Origin: an uncultured Verrucomicrobia subdivision 3 bacterium
GTDB taxonomy: Bacteria; Verrucomicrobiota; Verrucomicrobiia; Limisphaerales; UBA11358
Reading direction: 5' to 3'
NCBI GenBank assembly: GCA_903835255.1
Contig: CAILMI010000046.1
Location: 1 to 64,000, forward strand
DNA length: 64,000 bases
Shown: piece after piece, positions 44,779 to 56,294 of the stretch
Layout: each line of letters begins with the position of its first letter
Position numbering within the stretch: the stretch's first letter is position 1
Notes under the pieces: model-generated
Seen by the model: the letters and a program-made list of their open reading frames with translations, nothing else
What the model was told of the DNA's origin: nothing
Databases searched by the model: none
Made by a program: the position numbers and the translations under genes

Positions 44779-45743
44779 TATTCCAGCCCGCAGTTTTTAC
44801 GGGCGCGCTTCAAAACGGGCTGCGCAACGGCGCGGGCTTTGGCGGCGCCCGCGGCGAGCACGCCGTGGACGTAATCCAAGTTGCCCGCCAGCTCCGCACG
44901 CTTCTTCCGCGCATCGGAAAAATGCTCCCAGTAGTGCTCGAACAGCCCCTTCTTCAGATCGCCGTACCCGAGTCCTCCGGCGCGCAGGCGGGTTTCGAAA
45001 TCCAGGCAGACGTCCGCAGGCGCCACGAGTTTCAGAAGTTGGATGGCGAGGTTTTGGTCGGCGTCCGGCTTGGGTTCCTCGGGCGTGCGCGAGTCCATCC
45101 GGATCCCCATGACCTTTTTCCGAAGCAGCTTTTCCTCGCCGAAAATCTCCAGCGTGTTGCCGTAGCTCTTGCTCATCTTCTCGCCGTCCAGGCCGGGCAC
45201 CTTGGCCGTCTCCCCCCGGATCTGCGGCTCAGGAATCACAAAGGTCGGGCCGTACTGCTCGTTGAATTTGATGGCGATATCGCGCGTCACTTCCACGTGC
45301 TGCTTCTGGTCCTGACCGACCGGGACGATGTGGGAATCGTAGATGAGGATGTCGGCCGCCATCAGCACTGGGTAGGCGAAGAGCCCGTGGTTCACCGGCA
45401 GCCCCTTGGCGGACTTGTCTTTGAAGGAATGACACTTCTCCAGCAGGCTCATGGGCGTGAGCGTGGAGAGAATCCAGGCCAGCTCGGTGACTTCGGGGAC
45501 GTCGGACTGCCGGAAAAAAACCGACTTCTGGGGGTCGAGGCCGCAGGCGAGGAAATCCAGCGCCACGTCGAGCGTGTTCCTGCGGCGCGCGTCGGCATCA
45601 AACAGCGAGGTCATGGAGTGGTAATCCGCGATGAAATAAAACGCCTCGCCCCGGGCCTGCAATTCGATGGCGGGGCGCATCATCCCGAAATAGTTTCCCA
45701 GGTGCAGCGCGCCGCTGGGCTGGATGCCGGATAGGATTCGCAT
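44778..45743 (-). CDS. trpS: Tryptophanyl-tRNA synthetase
   Basis: 321 residues, the usual bacterial length. It charges tRNA(Trp) in the cytoplasm. The class I HIGH-equivalent is LHLGNYFG at about residues 13-20, and [10 protein letters not shown] is the KMSKS loop in the second half. [14 protein letters not shown] is the family start and [11 protein letters not shown] is a tryptophan-pocket block. The first gene of a trpS-rlmI pair on the minus strand. Upstream 45744-45892 contains a short direct repeat (TTGAACCGTC twice) and no gene. Confidence 0.97.
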   Translation of the reverse strand: MRILSGIQPSGALHLGNYFGMMRPAIELQARGEAFYFIADYHSMTSLFDADARRRNTLDVALDFLACGLDPQKSVFFRQSDVPEVTELAWILSTLTPMSLLEKCHSFKDKSAKGLPVNHGLFAYPVLMAADILIYDSHIVPVGQDQKQHVEVTRDIAIKFNEQYGPTFVIPEPQIRGETAKVPGLDGEKMSKSYGNTLEIFGEEKLLRKKVMGIRMDSRTPEEPKPDADQNLAIQLLKLVAPADVCLDFETRLRAGGLGYGDLKKGLFEHYWEHFSDARKKRAELAGNLDYVHGVLAAGAAKARAVAQPVLKRARKNCGLE

Positions 45744-45892
45744 GGGAGCAGGCTAATGGATAATCCTCTGGGAGCCAACCTTGAACCGTCTTGAACCGTC
45801 TCACCGTCGTCTAGGTCTCTATCGTCCAGGTTGCGTTCTGATTTGCGTCTTGCAAACGGGGTGTATTATCGTTTCAATGTTCGACCGCGGTT

Positions 45893-45968
<76 letters not shown>

Positions 45969-46137
45969 CGTTTCAAATACCCTCACAGCTTCCGTTTCTT
46001 AGTTGCTTCCCTCTCAATAATCAAAAGTAGATTGAAATCATTCTCCGCCATCGCCTGATTGCAGATCCTTTTTTTAAAAAATACCTTGGCGGTCCCGGGG
46101 CGTTTCGTCCTTCCGGGCGGGCCTTGAGTTTGTAAGC

Positions 46138-46167
46138 AAAAAAACTGGGAGCCGGAGGGCGGCTCCC
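46138..46167 (-). terminator. Terminator after the first LA_2272-type gene
   Basis: An 8-bp stem (GGGAGCCG/CGGCTCCC) with a 5-base loop. On the minus strand it is followed by a T run. It closely resembles the terminator at 46807, which argues that the whole gene plus terminator was duplicated. Confidence 0.85.
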
Positions 46168-46187
46168 GGTGGGGAAGGGGGGCTGGA

Positions 46188-46736
46188 TCAGAACGACCAG
46201 TTGACGATGGGAAAACCGGTCGCGAGTTTGTCCGGGAATTCCTTGAACCAGGGATTGTTCCGAGCAATGTTCGCGAGGCCGATTTGCACGCCGTGTAGGT
46301 TTTCGGCGTAGTTCACCAGCCCCACTTGAAGGCCGTGAAATTCTTGGGCAGAGTTGAAAATCCAAGCAGATTGCAATCCCGTGAACGTGCCCTTGGACAG
46401 GTTGACCAGGGGAAGATAAAAGCCCCCCTGCCACCCCACAAAACTGACCCCGCTGTAGTTGACTAATCCCCACGAGACGCCGGTGTAGGAATCGGCATAG
46501 TTGAAAAGGCCCCAGCTGAAGCCGGCGCTGTCGCCGGTGCTGCCGTTGACGAGGCCCAGGGCGACGCCCTGTTGCGGGTTTTCACCCCAGAGACTCAAGG
46601 ACAAGCCGCGGATTTCAGCGGTCTTGGAATGAAGGGCGATTTCCGGGGTCAGCGAAGCCTGGAAGGGGTGCGACTCCTCGGCCGATGCCGCAGCAACGCA
46701 GAAGCAGAGGAAGGCGAAAGAGAGTGTTTTTTTCAT
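46188..46736 (-). CDS. LA_2272-type surface repeat protein, copy 1
   Basis: 182 residues with a signal peptide (TLSFAFLCFCVAAASAEE). The mature part is a chain of short near-repeats around G-L-x-x-G-x-x-x-N-Y, such as GLVNYAEN and GLFNYADS, the pattern of the LA_2272 surface repeat. The final 35 residues, ending FPIVNWSF, are identical or nearly so to copy 2. This copy carries about 18 extra residues (FYLPLVNLSKGTFTGLQSA region). Such proteins are thought to be outer-surface beta structures, but no function is proven. Likely a recent tandem duplication with the gene at 46857. Confidence 0.78.
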   Translation of the reverse strand: MKKTLSFAFLCFCVAAASAEESHPFQASLTPEIALHSKTAEIRGLSLSLWGENPQQGVALGLVNGSTGDSAGFSWGLFNYADSYTGVSWGLVNYSGVSFVGWQGGFYLPLVNLSKGTFTGLQSAWIFNSAQEFHGLQVGLVNYAENLHGVQIGLANIARNNPWFKEFPDKLATGFPIVNWSF

Positions 46737-46806
46737 AGAAAAAGTGTTTAAAGAGCATGGCGTTTTCAGGGGCTAAAACGCAAGCGTTGTCGGCAAAAAT
46801 GTCGGC

Positions 46807-46838
46807 AAAAAAACCGGGAGCCGGCGAGCGGCTCCCGG
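46807..46838 (-). terminator. Terminator after the second LA_2272-type gene
   Basis: A 10-bp stem (CCGGGAGCCG opposite CGGCTCCCGG) with a 5-base loop, followed on the minus strand by a seven-T run. It sits 19 bp after the stop of copy 2. Confidence 0.88.
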
Positions 46839-46856
46839 TGGGGAAGGCGGGCTGGA

Positions 46857-47351
46857 TTAGAACGACCAGTTGACGATAGGGAAACCGGTCGCGAGTTTGT
46901 CCGGGAATTCCTTGAACCAGGGATTGTTCCGAGCAATGTTGGCGAAGCCGATTTGCACGCCGTGCAGGTTTTCGGCGTAGTTCACGAAGCCCATTTGCAG
47001 GCCCGTGCATTTACCGGTCGAATAGTTCACCAGCCCCGCCTGCCAGCCCAGGAAGTCGGTCTTGCTCAGGTTCACCATGGACCATTGGACGCCCTTGTAC
47101 GAATCCGCGTAATTGACAAAGAACGCCCAGCTGAACCCGCTGCTCTCGCCGGTGCTGCCGTTGACAAAGCCGAAGTTAAAGCTGTGCTGCGGGTTTTCGC
47201 CCCAGACATCCAGCGCGATGCCGCGGATTTCAGTGGTCTTGGGTTGGACGGCGATGTCCGGGGTCAGCGAGGCCTGGAAGAACGGGGCGTCTTCCGCCTT
47301 TAAGCCGACGGTGCCAAGGACGAGAACTGCGAGGAGGAGTGTTTTTTTCAT
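46857..47351 (-). CDS. LA_2272-type surface repeat protein, copy 2
   Basis: 164 residues from the ATG at 47351, giving a signal peptide MKKTLLLAVLVLGTVGL; the upstream extension is unrelated. The architecture is the same as copy 1: EIRGIALDVWGENPQ, then GFVNGSTGESSGFSW and repeated NYA/NYS segments, with the conserved ending NLHGVQIGFANIARNNPWF. Nucleotide identity to copy 1 is highest over the last ~130 coding bases and continues into the terminator. Probably exported to the outer surface; role unknown. It lies 73 bp beyond the shared eno terminator. Confidence 0.78.
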   Translation of the reverse strand: MKKTLLLAVLVLGTVGLKAEDAPFFQASLTPDIAVQPKTTEIRGIALDVWGENPQHSFNFGFVNGSTGESSGFSWAFFVNYADSYKGVQWSMVNLSKTDFLGWQAGLVNYSTGKCTGLQMGFVNYAENLHGVQIGFANIARNNPWFKEFPDKLATGFPIVNWSF

Positions 47352-47424
47352 GGTTGTATTGATGGTTAAGGTGGACCGACTCCGACACGCCCACCCTAAT
47401 CTTAAAAAATGCCGGTGCAACAAG

Positions 47425-47462
47425 AAAAAAACCGGCGGCCCATGACAGGTCGCCGGTTTTTT
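47425..47462. terminator. Bidirectional-type terminator after eno
   Basis: A perfect 12-bp stem (AAAAAACCGGCG opposite CGCCGGTTTTTT) with a 13-base loop. It ends eno on the minus strand and would also work in the other direction. Confidence 0.9.
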
Positions 47463-47474
47463 AGGATTCCAGAA

Positions 47475-49095
<1,621 letters not shown>

Positions 49096-49968
49096 ATGAA
49101 AATCTTTATTGATGGGAAATATTTTGATGAACGGACCGCCAAGGTTTCCGTGTTCGACCACGGGCTGCTTTACGGCGACGGTATTTTTGAGGGCATCCGT
49201 ATTTACAACGGCCGCGTCTTCAAGCTGAGGGAGCACATTGACCGGCTGTTTTATTCGGCCAAGGCAATCTTGCTTGAGATTCCCATGACGCGGGCGGCGC
49301 TGATCAAGGCGACGGTGGAAACGTGCCGGAAAAACAAGCTCCGCGCCGGGTACATCCGCCTGATTGTGACGCGGGGCCGTGGCACGCTGGGCCTGAACCC
49401 GCGCAGCTGCAAGAACCCGTCGGTCATCATCATCGCCGACAAGATTCAGGTTTATCCGCAGGGGCTGTACGCGCGCGGGATGGAGATTGTGACGGTGCCG
49501 ACCGTGCGCAACCTGCACAGCGCGGTGAATCCGGCCATCAAGTCGCTGAATTACCTAAACAACATCCTGGCCAAGATCGAGGCGAACAACGCGGGCGTGG
49601 AGGAGGCGGTGATGCTCAACGCGGAGGGGTTCGTGGCCGAGTGCACGGCGGACAATCTGTTCATTATTAAGAACGGCGAGGTGTTCACGCCGCCGAACTC
49701 AGCGGGCGCCCTATACGGCATCACCCGCCAGACGGTGATCGATTTGGCGCACGCCGCCGGCCTTAAGGTTTCGGAGCCGAACCTCACGCGCTATGATCTG
49801 TTCAATGCGGACGAGTGTTTTCTGACCGGCACGGGCGCCGAGATCATGCCGGTGGTGAAGATCGACGGGCGTGTGATCGGAAACGGCAAGCCGGGGAAAC
49901 TCACGCGCGCGCTGGTTGAGAAATACCACGGGTTGACGAAGGTCACCGGCGAGCCGATATACAGTTAG
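49096..49968 (+). CDS. ilvE: Branched-chain amino-acid aminotransferase (class IV)
   Basis: 290 residues, the usual length of class IV aminotransferases. It transfers the amino group between glutamate and branched-chain 2-keto acids with pyridoxal phosphate. The N-terminal block SVFDHGLLYGDGIFEGIR is diagnostic. The PLP lysine is Lys149 in NPAIKSLNYLNN, and the phosphate-binding GITRQTVIDLA and LTGTGAEIMPV blocks follow. D-amino-acid transaminase or ADC lyase are alternatives in the same fold, but the sequence suits IlvE best. It precedes mcsA by 24 bp, possibly as one transcript. Confidence 0.87.
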   Translation: MKIFIDGKYFDERTAKVSVFDHGLLYGDGIFEGIRIYNGRVFKLREHIDRLFYSAKAILLEIPMTRAALIKATVETCRKNKLRAGYIRLIVTRGRGTLGLNPRSCKNPSVIIIADKIQVYPQGLYARGMEIVTVPTVRNLHSAVNPAIKSLNYLNNILAKIEANNAGVEEAVMLNAEGFVAECTADNLFIIKNGEVFTPPNSAGALYGITRQTVIDLAHAAGLKVSEPNLTRYDLFNADECFLTGTGAEIMPVVKIDGRVIGNGKPGKLTRALVEKYHGLTKVTGEPIYS

Positions 49969-49992
49969 GATTTCGGGTCCGCACCAGATTTT

Positions 49993-50514
49993 ATGCAATG
50001 TTCCGTCTGCAAAGAAAAACCGGCGACCGTCTTTCTCACCCACATTGAGAATGACAAGATGCACAAGGTGAACCTGTGCGAGGACTGCGCCAAGACCAAG
50101 GGGGTGGATAATCCCACGACCTTCTCGCTGGCGGATGCGGATCTGTTGCTGGGGCTGGGGGCGTCGCAGGAAATCACGCAGACCCCGGGCGGGGCGGATT
50201 TGAAATGTCCGCGATGCGGTTTTTCGCAGGCGGACTTCAAAAAAACGGGGCGGCTGGGGTGCCCGGAATGTTATCAGGTTTTTGCCGGGGGGCTGGAAGG
50301 TCTGCTCAAGACGATGCACAAGGGAACCCGGCACACCGGCAAGGCGCCGGAAGCGCTCCGTCAGCTGCGTGACACGACCGAACGACTCAAGTCGCTCCAA
50401 AAGAAGCTGGCCAAGGCCATTGAATCAGAAGATTTCGAGCAGGCCGCGCAGCTGCGGGATGAACTGAAGCAGCTGAACGAGTCTCCACCCCCCTCGGCCA
50501 AGTCGGCGCCATGA
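49993..50514 (+). CDS. mcsA: Protein-arginine kinase activator McsA
   Basis: 173 residues. McsA binds and activates the arginine kinase McsB and senses metal or thiol stress. Two CxxC pairs of the N-terminal zinc region are Cys3/6 and Cys29/32, and a second set is Cys72/75 and Cys90/93. The C-terminal UVR domain lies at about 130-165, with KKLAKAIESEDFEQAAQLRD. The order mcsA-mcsB-clpC is that of the Firmicutes ctsR operon, but no ctsR is upstream; ilvE is there instead. Spacing to mcsB is 88 bp. Confidence 0.9.
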   Translation: MQCSVCKEKPATVFLTHIENDKMHKVNLCEDCAKTKGVDNPTTFSLADADLLLGLGASQEITQTPGGADLKCPRCGFSQADFKKTGRLGCPECYQVFAGGLEGLLKTMHKGTRHTGKAPEALRQLRDTTERLKSLQKKLAKAIESEDFEQAAQLRDELKQLNESPPPSAKSAP

Positions 50515-50602
50515 ACGGTACCCCATTTAGAGCCCTCGTTATTTACGGGCTAGCCTTAAAAAATCCGAAAATTTTTCGCACTCAATCGGACGACAACACA
50601 CC

Positions 50603-51691
50603 ATGGACATCCACGAATTTTTGATCACGCCGGCAGAGGCGGCTCGGCTCAGCGGCCCGCATGACCGCATCGTGATGTCCAGCCGGGTGCGGCTGGCTCG
50701 CAATCTCAAGGGCGCCGCGTTTCCTGGCTGGGCCAAAAAGCCCGAGCGCATCAAGGTGCTGGAGACGGTCCGGCCCGCCGTGGAAAGCCTGACGGAAATG
50801 AAGGGCGCCTTTTCCGAGGTGATGGACAATCTGGGCCCGCTCGACAAGCAGATCCTAGTCGAGCGCCATCTCATCAGCCGCGAGCACGCCGCCAAAAGTT
50901 CCGGCAGCGGGCTGGTTCTCAACCGGGAGGAGACCTTCTGTGTGCTAATCAACGAGGAAGATCACCTGCGGATGCAGGCGTTACGGCCAGGGCTGCAGCT
51001 GCGCCAGGCCTGGAGCGCGATTGACCGCCTGGATTCCGCCCTGGAAAAGAAGCTGGAATACGCCTTCAGCAACGAGCTGGGCTATCTGACGGCCTGCCCG
51101 ACGAATTTGGGCACGGGCATCCGCGTCAGCGCCATGCTGCATCTGCCGGGTCTGGTGCTGGCCGAGCAGATCAACCCCATCATTCAGTCCGTCAATAAGC
51201 TCGGCCTGGCGGTGCGCGGGCTTTACGGCGAGGGCACCGAGGCCCTGGGCAACGTGTTCCAGGTTTCCAACCAGATGACTTTAGGTGAAAGCGAGACCAC
51301 CATTGTCGAGCGGCTGGACAAGGTGCTGCTGCAGATCATCGAGCACGAGGAGAATGCGCGGCAGACCTTGCTGGAGAAAAAGACCAAGTCGGTTTACAAC
51401 CATATCGGGCGCGCCTACGGGATTCTGGCCAATGCCCACAGCATTTCCTCCAAGGAGACCATGAACCTGCTGTCGCTGATGCGGCTGGGCGTGGAATTGG
51501 GGCTGTTTCCGGAGGTGGACCGGGCGCTGGTGGATGAGCTGTTCATCCTCACGCAGCCGGCGCATTTACAGAAGCAGTTCTCCGATAAGCTGTCCGCCGA
51601 GGAGCGCGACCTGCTGCGTTCGGACATGGTGCGCGACCGCCTGAAAAATGTCAGCCGCCCCAGCGTGAAACCCCCGAAGCCGGGGAATTGA
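50603..51691 (+). CDS. mcsB: Protein-arginine kinase McsB
   Basis: 362 residues, as in characterised McsB. It phosphorylates arginine side chains of damaged or regulatory proteins, marking them for ClpC. Family features are the IVMSSRVRLARNL block at about 23-35, the guanidino-kinase catalytic Cys in TACPTNLGTG and the nucleotide-binding RGLYGEGTEALGNVFQVSN. It sits between mcsA and clpC. The substrate set in this phylum has not been described to my knowledge, and no CtsR target gene is in the window. Confidence 0.93.
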   Translation: MDIHEFLITPAEAARLSGPHDRIVMSSRVRLARNLKGAAFPGWAKKPERIKVLETVRPAVESLTEMKGAFSEVMDNLGPLDKQILVERHLISREHAAKSSGSGLVLNREETFCVLINEEDHLRMQALRPGLQLRQAWSAIDRLDSALEKKLEYAFSNELGYLTACPTNLGTGIRVSAMLHLPGLVLAEQINPIIQSVNKLGLAVRGLYGEGTEALGNVFQVSNQMTLGESETTIVERLDKVLLQIIEHEENARQTLLEKKTKSVYNHIGRAYGILANAHSISSKETMNLLSLMRLGVELGLFPEVDRALVDELFILTQPAHLQKQFSDKLSAEERDLLRSDMVRDRLKNVSRPSVKPPKPGN

Positions 51692-51802
51692 GCTGGCGCG
51701 CCGGGGCGGGGTGCCAGGTGATGTCGTCGTATTTTTTTGGCGGCGCTCCCTTATTCAAACGCATTGGACAAACGATTCGATTCGTAGCATCCTTTTCTTA
51801 CT

Positions 51803-54313
51803 ATGAGCGATGAATCCATGAGTAATTTCACCCCGCGTGCGCAGCAGGTGCTCGCGCTGGCGCGCAAGGAGGCCGACCGTTTCAATCACAACTTCCTCGG
51901 CACGGAGCATTTGTTGCTGGGCCTGATCAAGCTGGGGCAGGGTGTGGCGGTCAACGTCATCCAGAAGATGGGGCTCGATCTGGAAACCGTCCGCATGGAA
52001 GTTGAGAAACAGGTCGGCACCGGCCCCGACCAGAAGATGATGGGCAATATTCCCTACACGCCGCGCGTCAAAAAAGTTCTCGCCCTCGCCTCCAAGGAAG
52101 CCAAGGCCCTCAATCATACCTACGTCGGCACAGAGCACATCCTGCTCGGCCTCCTGCGGGAGGGCGACGGTGTGGCGGCCAAGGTCCTAAAAAATCTCGA
52201 GGTGGACATCGAGCAATGCCGCCAGGAGATTCTGAAGGAGCTGGACCCGAATTTTGCCGGCGAGGAATCATCCGTCCCCACGGAAGAGGCGGCGGCGGGT
52301 GACAAGGCGGCGGCCGGTCCGGAGAAAAAAGGCGACGTTAAAACCCCGGCGCTGAAGGCCTTTGGCCGCGATCTCACGGAAATTGCGCGCAAGGGTGAGA
52401 TGGACCCGGTCATTGGGCGCAAGAATGAGATCGAGCGCGTCATTCAGATTCTCTGTCGCCGTTCGAAGAACAATCCGGTGCTGCTCGGCGAGGCGGGCGT
52501 CGGCAAGACGGCCATCGTGGAAGGGCTCGCCCAGGAAATCGCGGCGGGCAACGTGCCAGAGATTTTGCGGAGCAAGCGGGTCGTCACCCTGGACCTCGCC
52601 TTGATGGTGGCCGGCACAAAATACCGCGGCCAGTTTGAGGAGCGCATCAAGGCGGTCATGGACGAAATCCGCCGCGCCAAGAACGTCATCCTCTTCATCG
52701 ACGAGCTGCACACCATCGTCGGCGCAGGCTCGGCCGAGGGCACCATGGACGCATCCAATATCATCAAGCCGGCGCTTTCCCGCGGCGAGATGCAATGCGT
52801 GGGAGCCACCACGCTCAACGAATACCGCAAATATATCGAGAAGGACGCCGCGCTCGAGCGCCGGTTCCAGTCCGTCAAGGTGGAGGCGCCCTCCATCGAG
52901 GACGCCATCACCATCCTCAAGGGAGTCCGCCATAAATATGAGGAGCATCACAAGGCTGAATTTACGGACAAAGCCGTCGAGGCGTCCGTCAAGCTGTCCG
53001 ACCGCTACATCACCGACCGGTTTTTGCCGGACAAGGCGATTGACGTCTTGGACGAGGCGGGTTCGCGGGCGCGCATCAGCACGATGACCCGTCCGCCAGA
53101 AAGCAAGGTGCTTGAGGCCGAAGTCGAGGAAATCCGGCTCCAGAAGGAAAAGGCCATCAAGGACCAGGATTTTGAGGGGGCGGCCCGGATGCGCGACCAG
53201 GAAAAGCAGGCGAAGGAAAAACTGGAGACGCTGCTGCTGGAATGGCGCAAGGCGGGCGAGGAGAAACGCATCGTCGTGGACGAAGACGACATTTTACACA
53301 TTGTCGCAAAATGGACGGGCATCCCGCTCAAGCGCATGGGCCAGGATGAGACCCAGCGGCTGCTCACGGTGGAGACCGAGATGGAGAAAATCGTGGTCGG
53401 CCAGCGCGAGGGGGTTTCGGCCCTGTGCAAGGCGCTGCGCCGGTCGCGGGCGGACCTCAAGGATCCCAAGCGCCCGATTGGAACTTTTCTGCTGCTGGGT
53501 CCGACCGGGGTCGGGAAAACCCTGCTGGCCAAGACGCTGGCTGAACAGATGTTCGGCGATGCTAAATCGCTCATTCATTTGGACATGAGCGAGTACATGG
53601 AGAAATTCAATGTCTCGCGGCTGATCGGTTCGCCCCCCGGCTACGTCGGCTACGAGGAGGGCGGTCAGCTGACGGAAAAGGTCCGGCGCAATCCCTATTC
53701 GGTGGTCTTGTTCGACGAGATTGAAAAGGCGCATCCGGATGTTTGGAACCTGCTGTTACAGATACTGGAGGACGGCAAGCTCACCGATAATACGGGTCGT
53801 GTGGTCAATTTTCGCAACACCATCATCCTGATGACGTCCAATGTCGGATCGGACACCATCAAGAAGCAGTCCACGCTGGGCTTCTCCCCCATCACGGACG
53901 AGAGCACCTATGAAAAGATGCGCGAGCGGATCCTGGACGAGGCCAAGCGCACGTTCCGTCCGGAATTCCTCAACCGCCTGGACGATGTGGTGGTGTTCCG
54001 TTCGTTCACTAAGCCGGACCTGATCCAGATTTTGACGCTGGAGGCGGACAAGGTGGTGGAACGGTTGCGACACAAAAACATCCGGCTGCAGCTGGATGAG
54101 TTGGCGAAGGACTTTCTGGTGGAGAAAGGGTACGACCCGCAATACGGAGCGCGGCCGATGCGCCGGGCGGTGGAGCGTTTTCTGGAAGACCCGCTGGCTG
54201 AGGAGATTCTCAAAGGCAGCCTGCAGCCGGGCGAGCCCATTCTGGTCACCAGCGACAAGGAAAAGCTACTGTTCAAGCAGAAAGCCGCGGCGCCGGGCGC
54301 GGTGGCGGGGTGA
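51803..54313 (+). CDS. clpC: ATP-dependent Clp protease ATPase subunit ClpC
   Basis: 836 residues; the ATG at 51803 or 51818 gives the same mature domain. Two Clp-N repeats occupy residues 7-150, each with a conserved [18 protein letters not shown] block. The first AAA domain has Walker A GEAGVGKT at 229-236. A middle region at about 425-480 has a UVR-like [17 protein letters not shown] coiled coil typical of ClpC, followed by the second AAA domain with [12 protein letters not shown]. The C-terminus ends in a short Ala/Gly tail. ClpC unfolds arginine-phosphorylated proteins for ClpP, and it is the expected output of mcsA and mcsB upstream. It is the last gene of the block. Confidence 0.96.
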   Translation: MSDESMSNFTPRAQQVLALARKEADRFNHNFLGTEHLLLGLIKLGQGVAVNVIQKMGLDLETVRMEVEKQVGTGPDQKMMGNIPYTPRVKKVLALASKEAKALNHTYVGTEHILLGLLREGDGVAAKVLKNLEVDIEQCRQEILKELDPNFAGEESSVPTEEAAAGDKAAAGPEKKGDVKTPALKAFGRDLTEIARKGEMDPVIGRKNEIERVIQILCRRSKNNPVLLGEAGVGKTAIVEGLAQEIAAGNVPEILRSKRVVTLDLALMVAGTKYRGQFEERIKAVMDEIRRAKNVILFIDELHTIVGAGSAEGTMDASNIIKPALSRGEMQCVGATTLNEYRKYIEKDAALERRFQSVKVEAPSIEDAITILKGVRHKYEEHHKAEFTDKAVEASVKLSDRYITDRFLPDKAIDVLDEAGSRARISTMTRPPESKVLEAEVEEIRLQKEKAIKDQDFEGAARMRDQEKQAKEKLETLLLEWRKAGEEKRIVVDEDDILHIVAKWTGIPLKRMGQDETQRLLTVETEMEKIVVGQREGVSALCKALRRSRADLKDPKRPIGTFLLLGPTGVGKTLLAKTLAEQMFGDAKSLIHLDMSEYMEKFNVSRLIGSPPGYVGYEEGGQLTEKVRRNPYSVVLFDEIEKAHPDVWNLLLQILEDGKLTDNTGRVVNFRNTIILMTSNVGSDTIKKQSTLGFSPITDESTYEKMRERILDEAKRTFRPEFLNRLDDVVVFRSFTKPDLIQILTLEADKVVERLRHKNIRLQLDELAKDFLVEKGYDPQYGARPMRRAVERFLEDPLAEEILKGSLQPGEPILVTSDKEKLLFKQKAAAPGAVAG

Positions 54314-54394
54314 TGGAGAGCCATACAGACTTTTCAACGGAAGCCATTTTACACCCTCGTTTTCGCCTTTGAATTTGAGGTAAATCCGAACTCC

Positions 54395-54585
54395 GAAAGA
54401 GGAGTTCGCCCATTCGTCGTTGGGTGAGCGCGCTGCGCTGGCTTCGCCCGCGTTCAGTGGGCGTCAGAAAGGGTTCCGAAACGGATCACTCGCAAAAGTC
54501 CCATTCGCGCCGGATTCTCCGCTGGGGGGCTTCGCAGCGCGATGCCTCTACCCACTTCGGTGTCCAGGATAAAAGTGTTAAGCGA
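54395..54585 (-). repeat. Dispersed repeat family 2, copy C
   Basis: Reverse complement of the elements at 555-728 and 8631-8772. It contains TCCGAACTCCGAAAGAGGAG and GCGCGATGCCTCTACCCAC, the mirror of the family start. It lies in the gap between clpC and the UPF0114 gene, which has no other feature. Confidence 0.7.
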
Positions 54586-54596
54586 ACCGATGGCGC

Positions 54597-55142
54597 TTAG
54601 CGCTTTCCCTCCGGCGTCCGATGGGTGAGCTTGTCAATCCACGCCAGAATCAGGGCTGACAACACGAAAGCCATATGGATGATCACCTGCCAGAACAGTG
54701 TCTTGCCGTCAAGCCGGTCGGCATTGATGAAGCTCTTGAGCAGATGAATTGAGGAGATGCCGATCAATGCCGTGGCCAGTTTTACCTTGAGGACGCCAGC
54801 GTTTACATGGGACAACCATTCGGGTTCGTCGGGGTGCCCCTCGAGTCGCAGGCGGGAAACAAAAGTTTCATAACCGCCCACGATGACCATGATCAGGAGG
54901 TTTGCGATCATCACCACATCAATCAATCCCAAGACCACCAGCATGATTTCTGTCTCGCCGATGGTGGTGGTTTCCAGGATGAGATGCCACAGCTCCATCA
55001 TGAAGTGATACACGTACACGCATTGGGCGACGATCAGTCCGAGGTAAAGCGGGGCTTGGAGCCAGCGGCTTAAAAAAATAAAACTGCTCATGGCGTTTTT
55101 AAAAGGACTGTTCGTGATTGGCTTCATTTTTCGGGCTTTCAT
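54597..55142 (-). CDS. UPF0114 family membrane protein (YqhA-like)
   Basis: 181 residues from the ATG at 55142; an ATG at 55127 is also possible, and a longer upstream reading has no homology. Four membrane helices are visible. The family blocks are FIFLSRWLQAPLYLGLI near the start, EIMLVVLGLIDVVMIANL, a cytoplasmic VGGYETFVSRL, and the late VLKVKLATALIGISSIHLL. UPF0114 proteins (TIGR00645) have no established function. It is transcribed toward clpC and away from the rhamnose genes, sharing the 152-bp region upstream of rfbA. Confidence 0.85.
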   Translation of the reverse strand: MKARKMKPITNSPFKNAMSSFIFLSRWLQAPLYLGLIVAQCVYVYHFMMELWHLILETTTIGETEIMLVVLGLIDVVMIANLLIMVIVGGYETFVSRLRLEGHPDEPEWLSHVNAGVLKVKLATALIGISSIHLLKSFINADRLDGKTLFWQVIIHMAFVLSALILAWIDKLTHRTPEGKR

Positions 55143-55294
55143 TGATAGCAAATTCTTCTCAAAATAAAAGCAGATTTCACAATTTGCTTCCGGTCGGGTT
55201 TTCCTTTTTTGAAGAATCCGGCGGATGCCCCGCGCGCGCCCGCTGCTGAAGATTGGTGTTTTCATTTCTCTCAGACTGAATATTCTTGTCGGGC

Positions 55295-56191
55295 ATGAAA
55301 GGAATCATTCTTGCGGGGGGGGCCGGTTCGCGGTTGTATCCGCTCACGCTGGTGGCCAGCAAGCAGCTCCAGCCGGTTTATGATAAACCGATGGTTTATT
55401 ATCCCCTGACGACCCTGATTGAGGGGGGTATCCGCGAGTTCTGCCTGATTTCCACGCCGCACGATCTGCCCCGCTTTCAACAGTTGCTGGGCGATGGCAG
55501 CGCGTGGGGATTGACGATTGAGTATCGCGAGCAGGCCAAGCCCGCCGGCATCGCCCAGGCGTTTCTCATTGCCGAGTCCTTCATCGGTTCGGACGCAGTG
55601 ACGCTGATTCTAGGGGACAATATTTTCTATGGCGGGGACACGTTCCAGCGCGCCTTTGCCGACTTCAAAACGGGCGCGACTATTTTCGGCTATCACGTCA
55701 ATGACCCGGAACGCTACGGCGTGGTGGAGTTTGACGCCGGGGGTCGGGCCGTTTCCATTGAGGAAAAACCGAAGCTCCCCAAGAGCAATTATGCCGTGCC
55801 CGGACTTTATATTTACGACAACGAGGTGGTGGCCATTGCCAAGGCCTTGAAGCCTTCGGCCCGGGGCGAGCTGGAAATCACCGCCGTCAACGTCGAGTAT
55901 TTGCGGCGCGGTGCCTTGCGCGTGCATCGCCTGAACCGCGGGTTCGCATGGCTGGACGCCGGCACCAGTAGCAGTCTGCACGACGCGTCAGCCTATGTGC
56001 AGACGATCGAAAAACGCGCCGGCATCAAGATCGGCTGTCCGGAGGAGTCCGCGTTCCGGCAGAGCTTCGTCTCGCTTCCGCAATTGTCAGCTCTGGTCGG
56101 GAAAATTCCGGGCTGCGAATATCGGGATTATCTTGCCGAAGTGGTGGCAGAGGCGGCGCGGCTGAAAACTCTGAAGCCGGGGGGGAGCTAA
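55295..56191 (+). CDS. rfbA: Glucose-1-phosphate thymidylyltransferase
   Basis: 298 residues from the ATG at 55295; the TTG nine bases upstream is less likely. It makes dTDP-glucose from dTTP and glucose 1-phosphate, the first step of dTDP-L-rhamnose synthesis. Motifs: GIILAGGAGSRLYPLT at the N-terminus, LGDNIFYG for the metal site, EEKPKLPKSNYAVPGLY for the sugar site, and a GFAWLDAGTSSSL block. It is followed at 103 bp by the NRS/ER-like gene and then by rfbB; the three form a nucleotide-sugar operon for cell-surface rhamnose. Confidence 0.95.
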   Translation: MKGIILAGGAGSRLYPLTLVASKQLQPVYDKPMVYYPLTTLIEGGIREFCLISTPHDLPRFQQLLGDGSAWGLTIEYREQAKPAGIAQAFLIAESFIGSDAVTLILGDNIFYGGDTFQRAFADFKTGATIFGYHVNDPERYGVVEFDAGGRAVSIEEKPKLPKSNYAVPGLYIYDNEVVAIAKALKPSARGELEITAVNVEYLRRGALRVHRLNRGFAWLDAGTSSSLHDASAYVQTIEKRAGIKIGCPEESAFRQSFVSLPQLSALVGKIPGCEYRDYLAEVVAEAARLKTLKPGGS

Positions 56192-56294
56192 GGCCGCGCC
56201 CAGCCACAGGGGGTCGGGCGTAGGAAGAAACAAAGAGGCTGCGGGGATTGTAACGAACCATCGGTCCGGCGGGGCGGCCCATCCAATTGGAATC

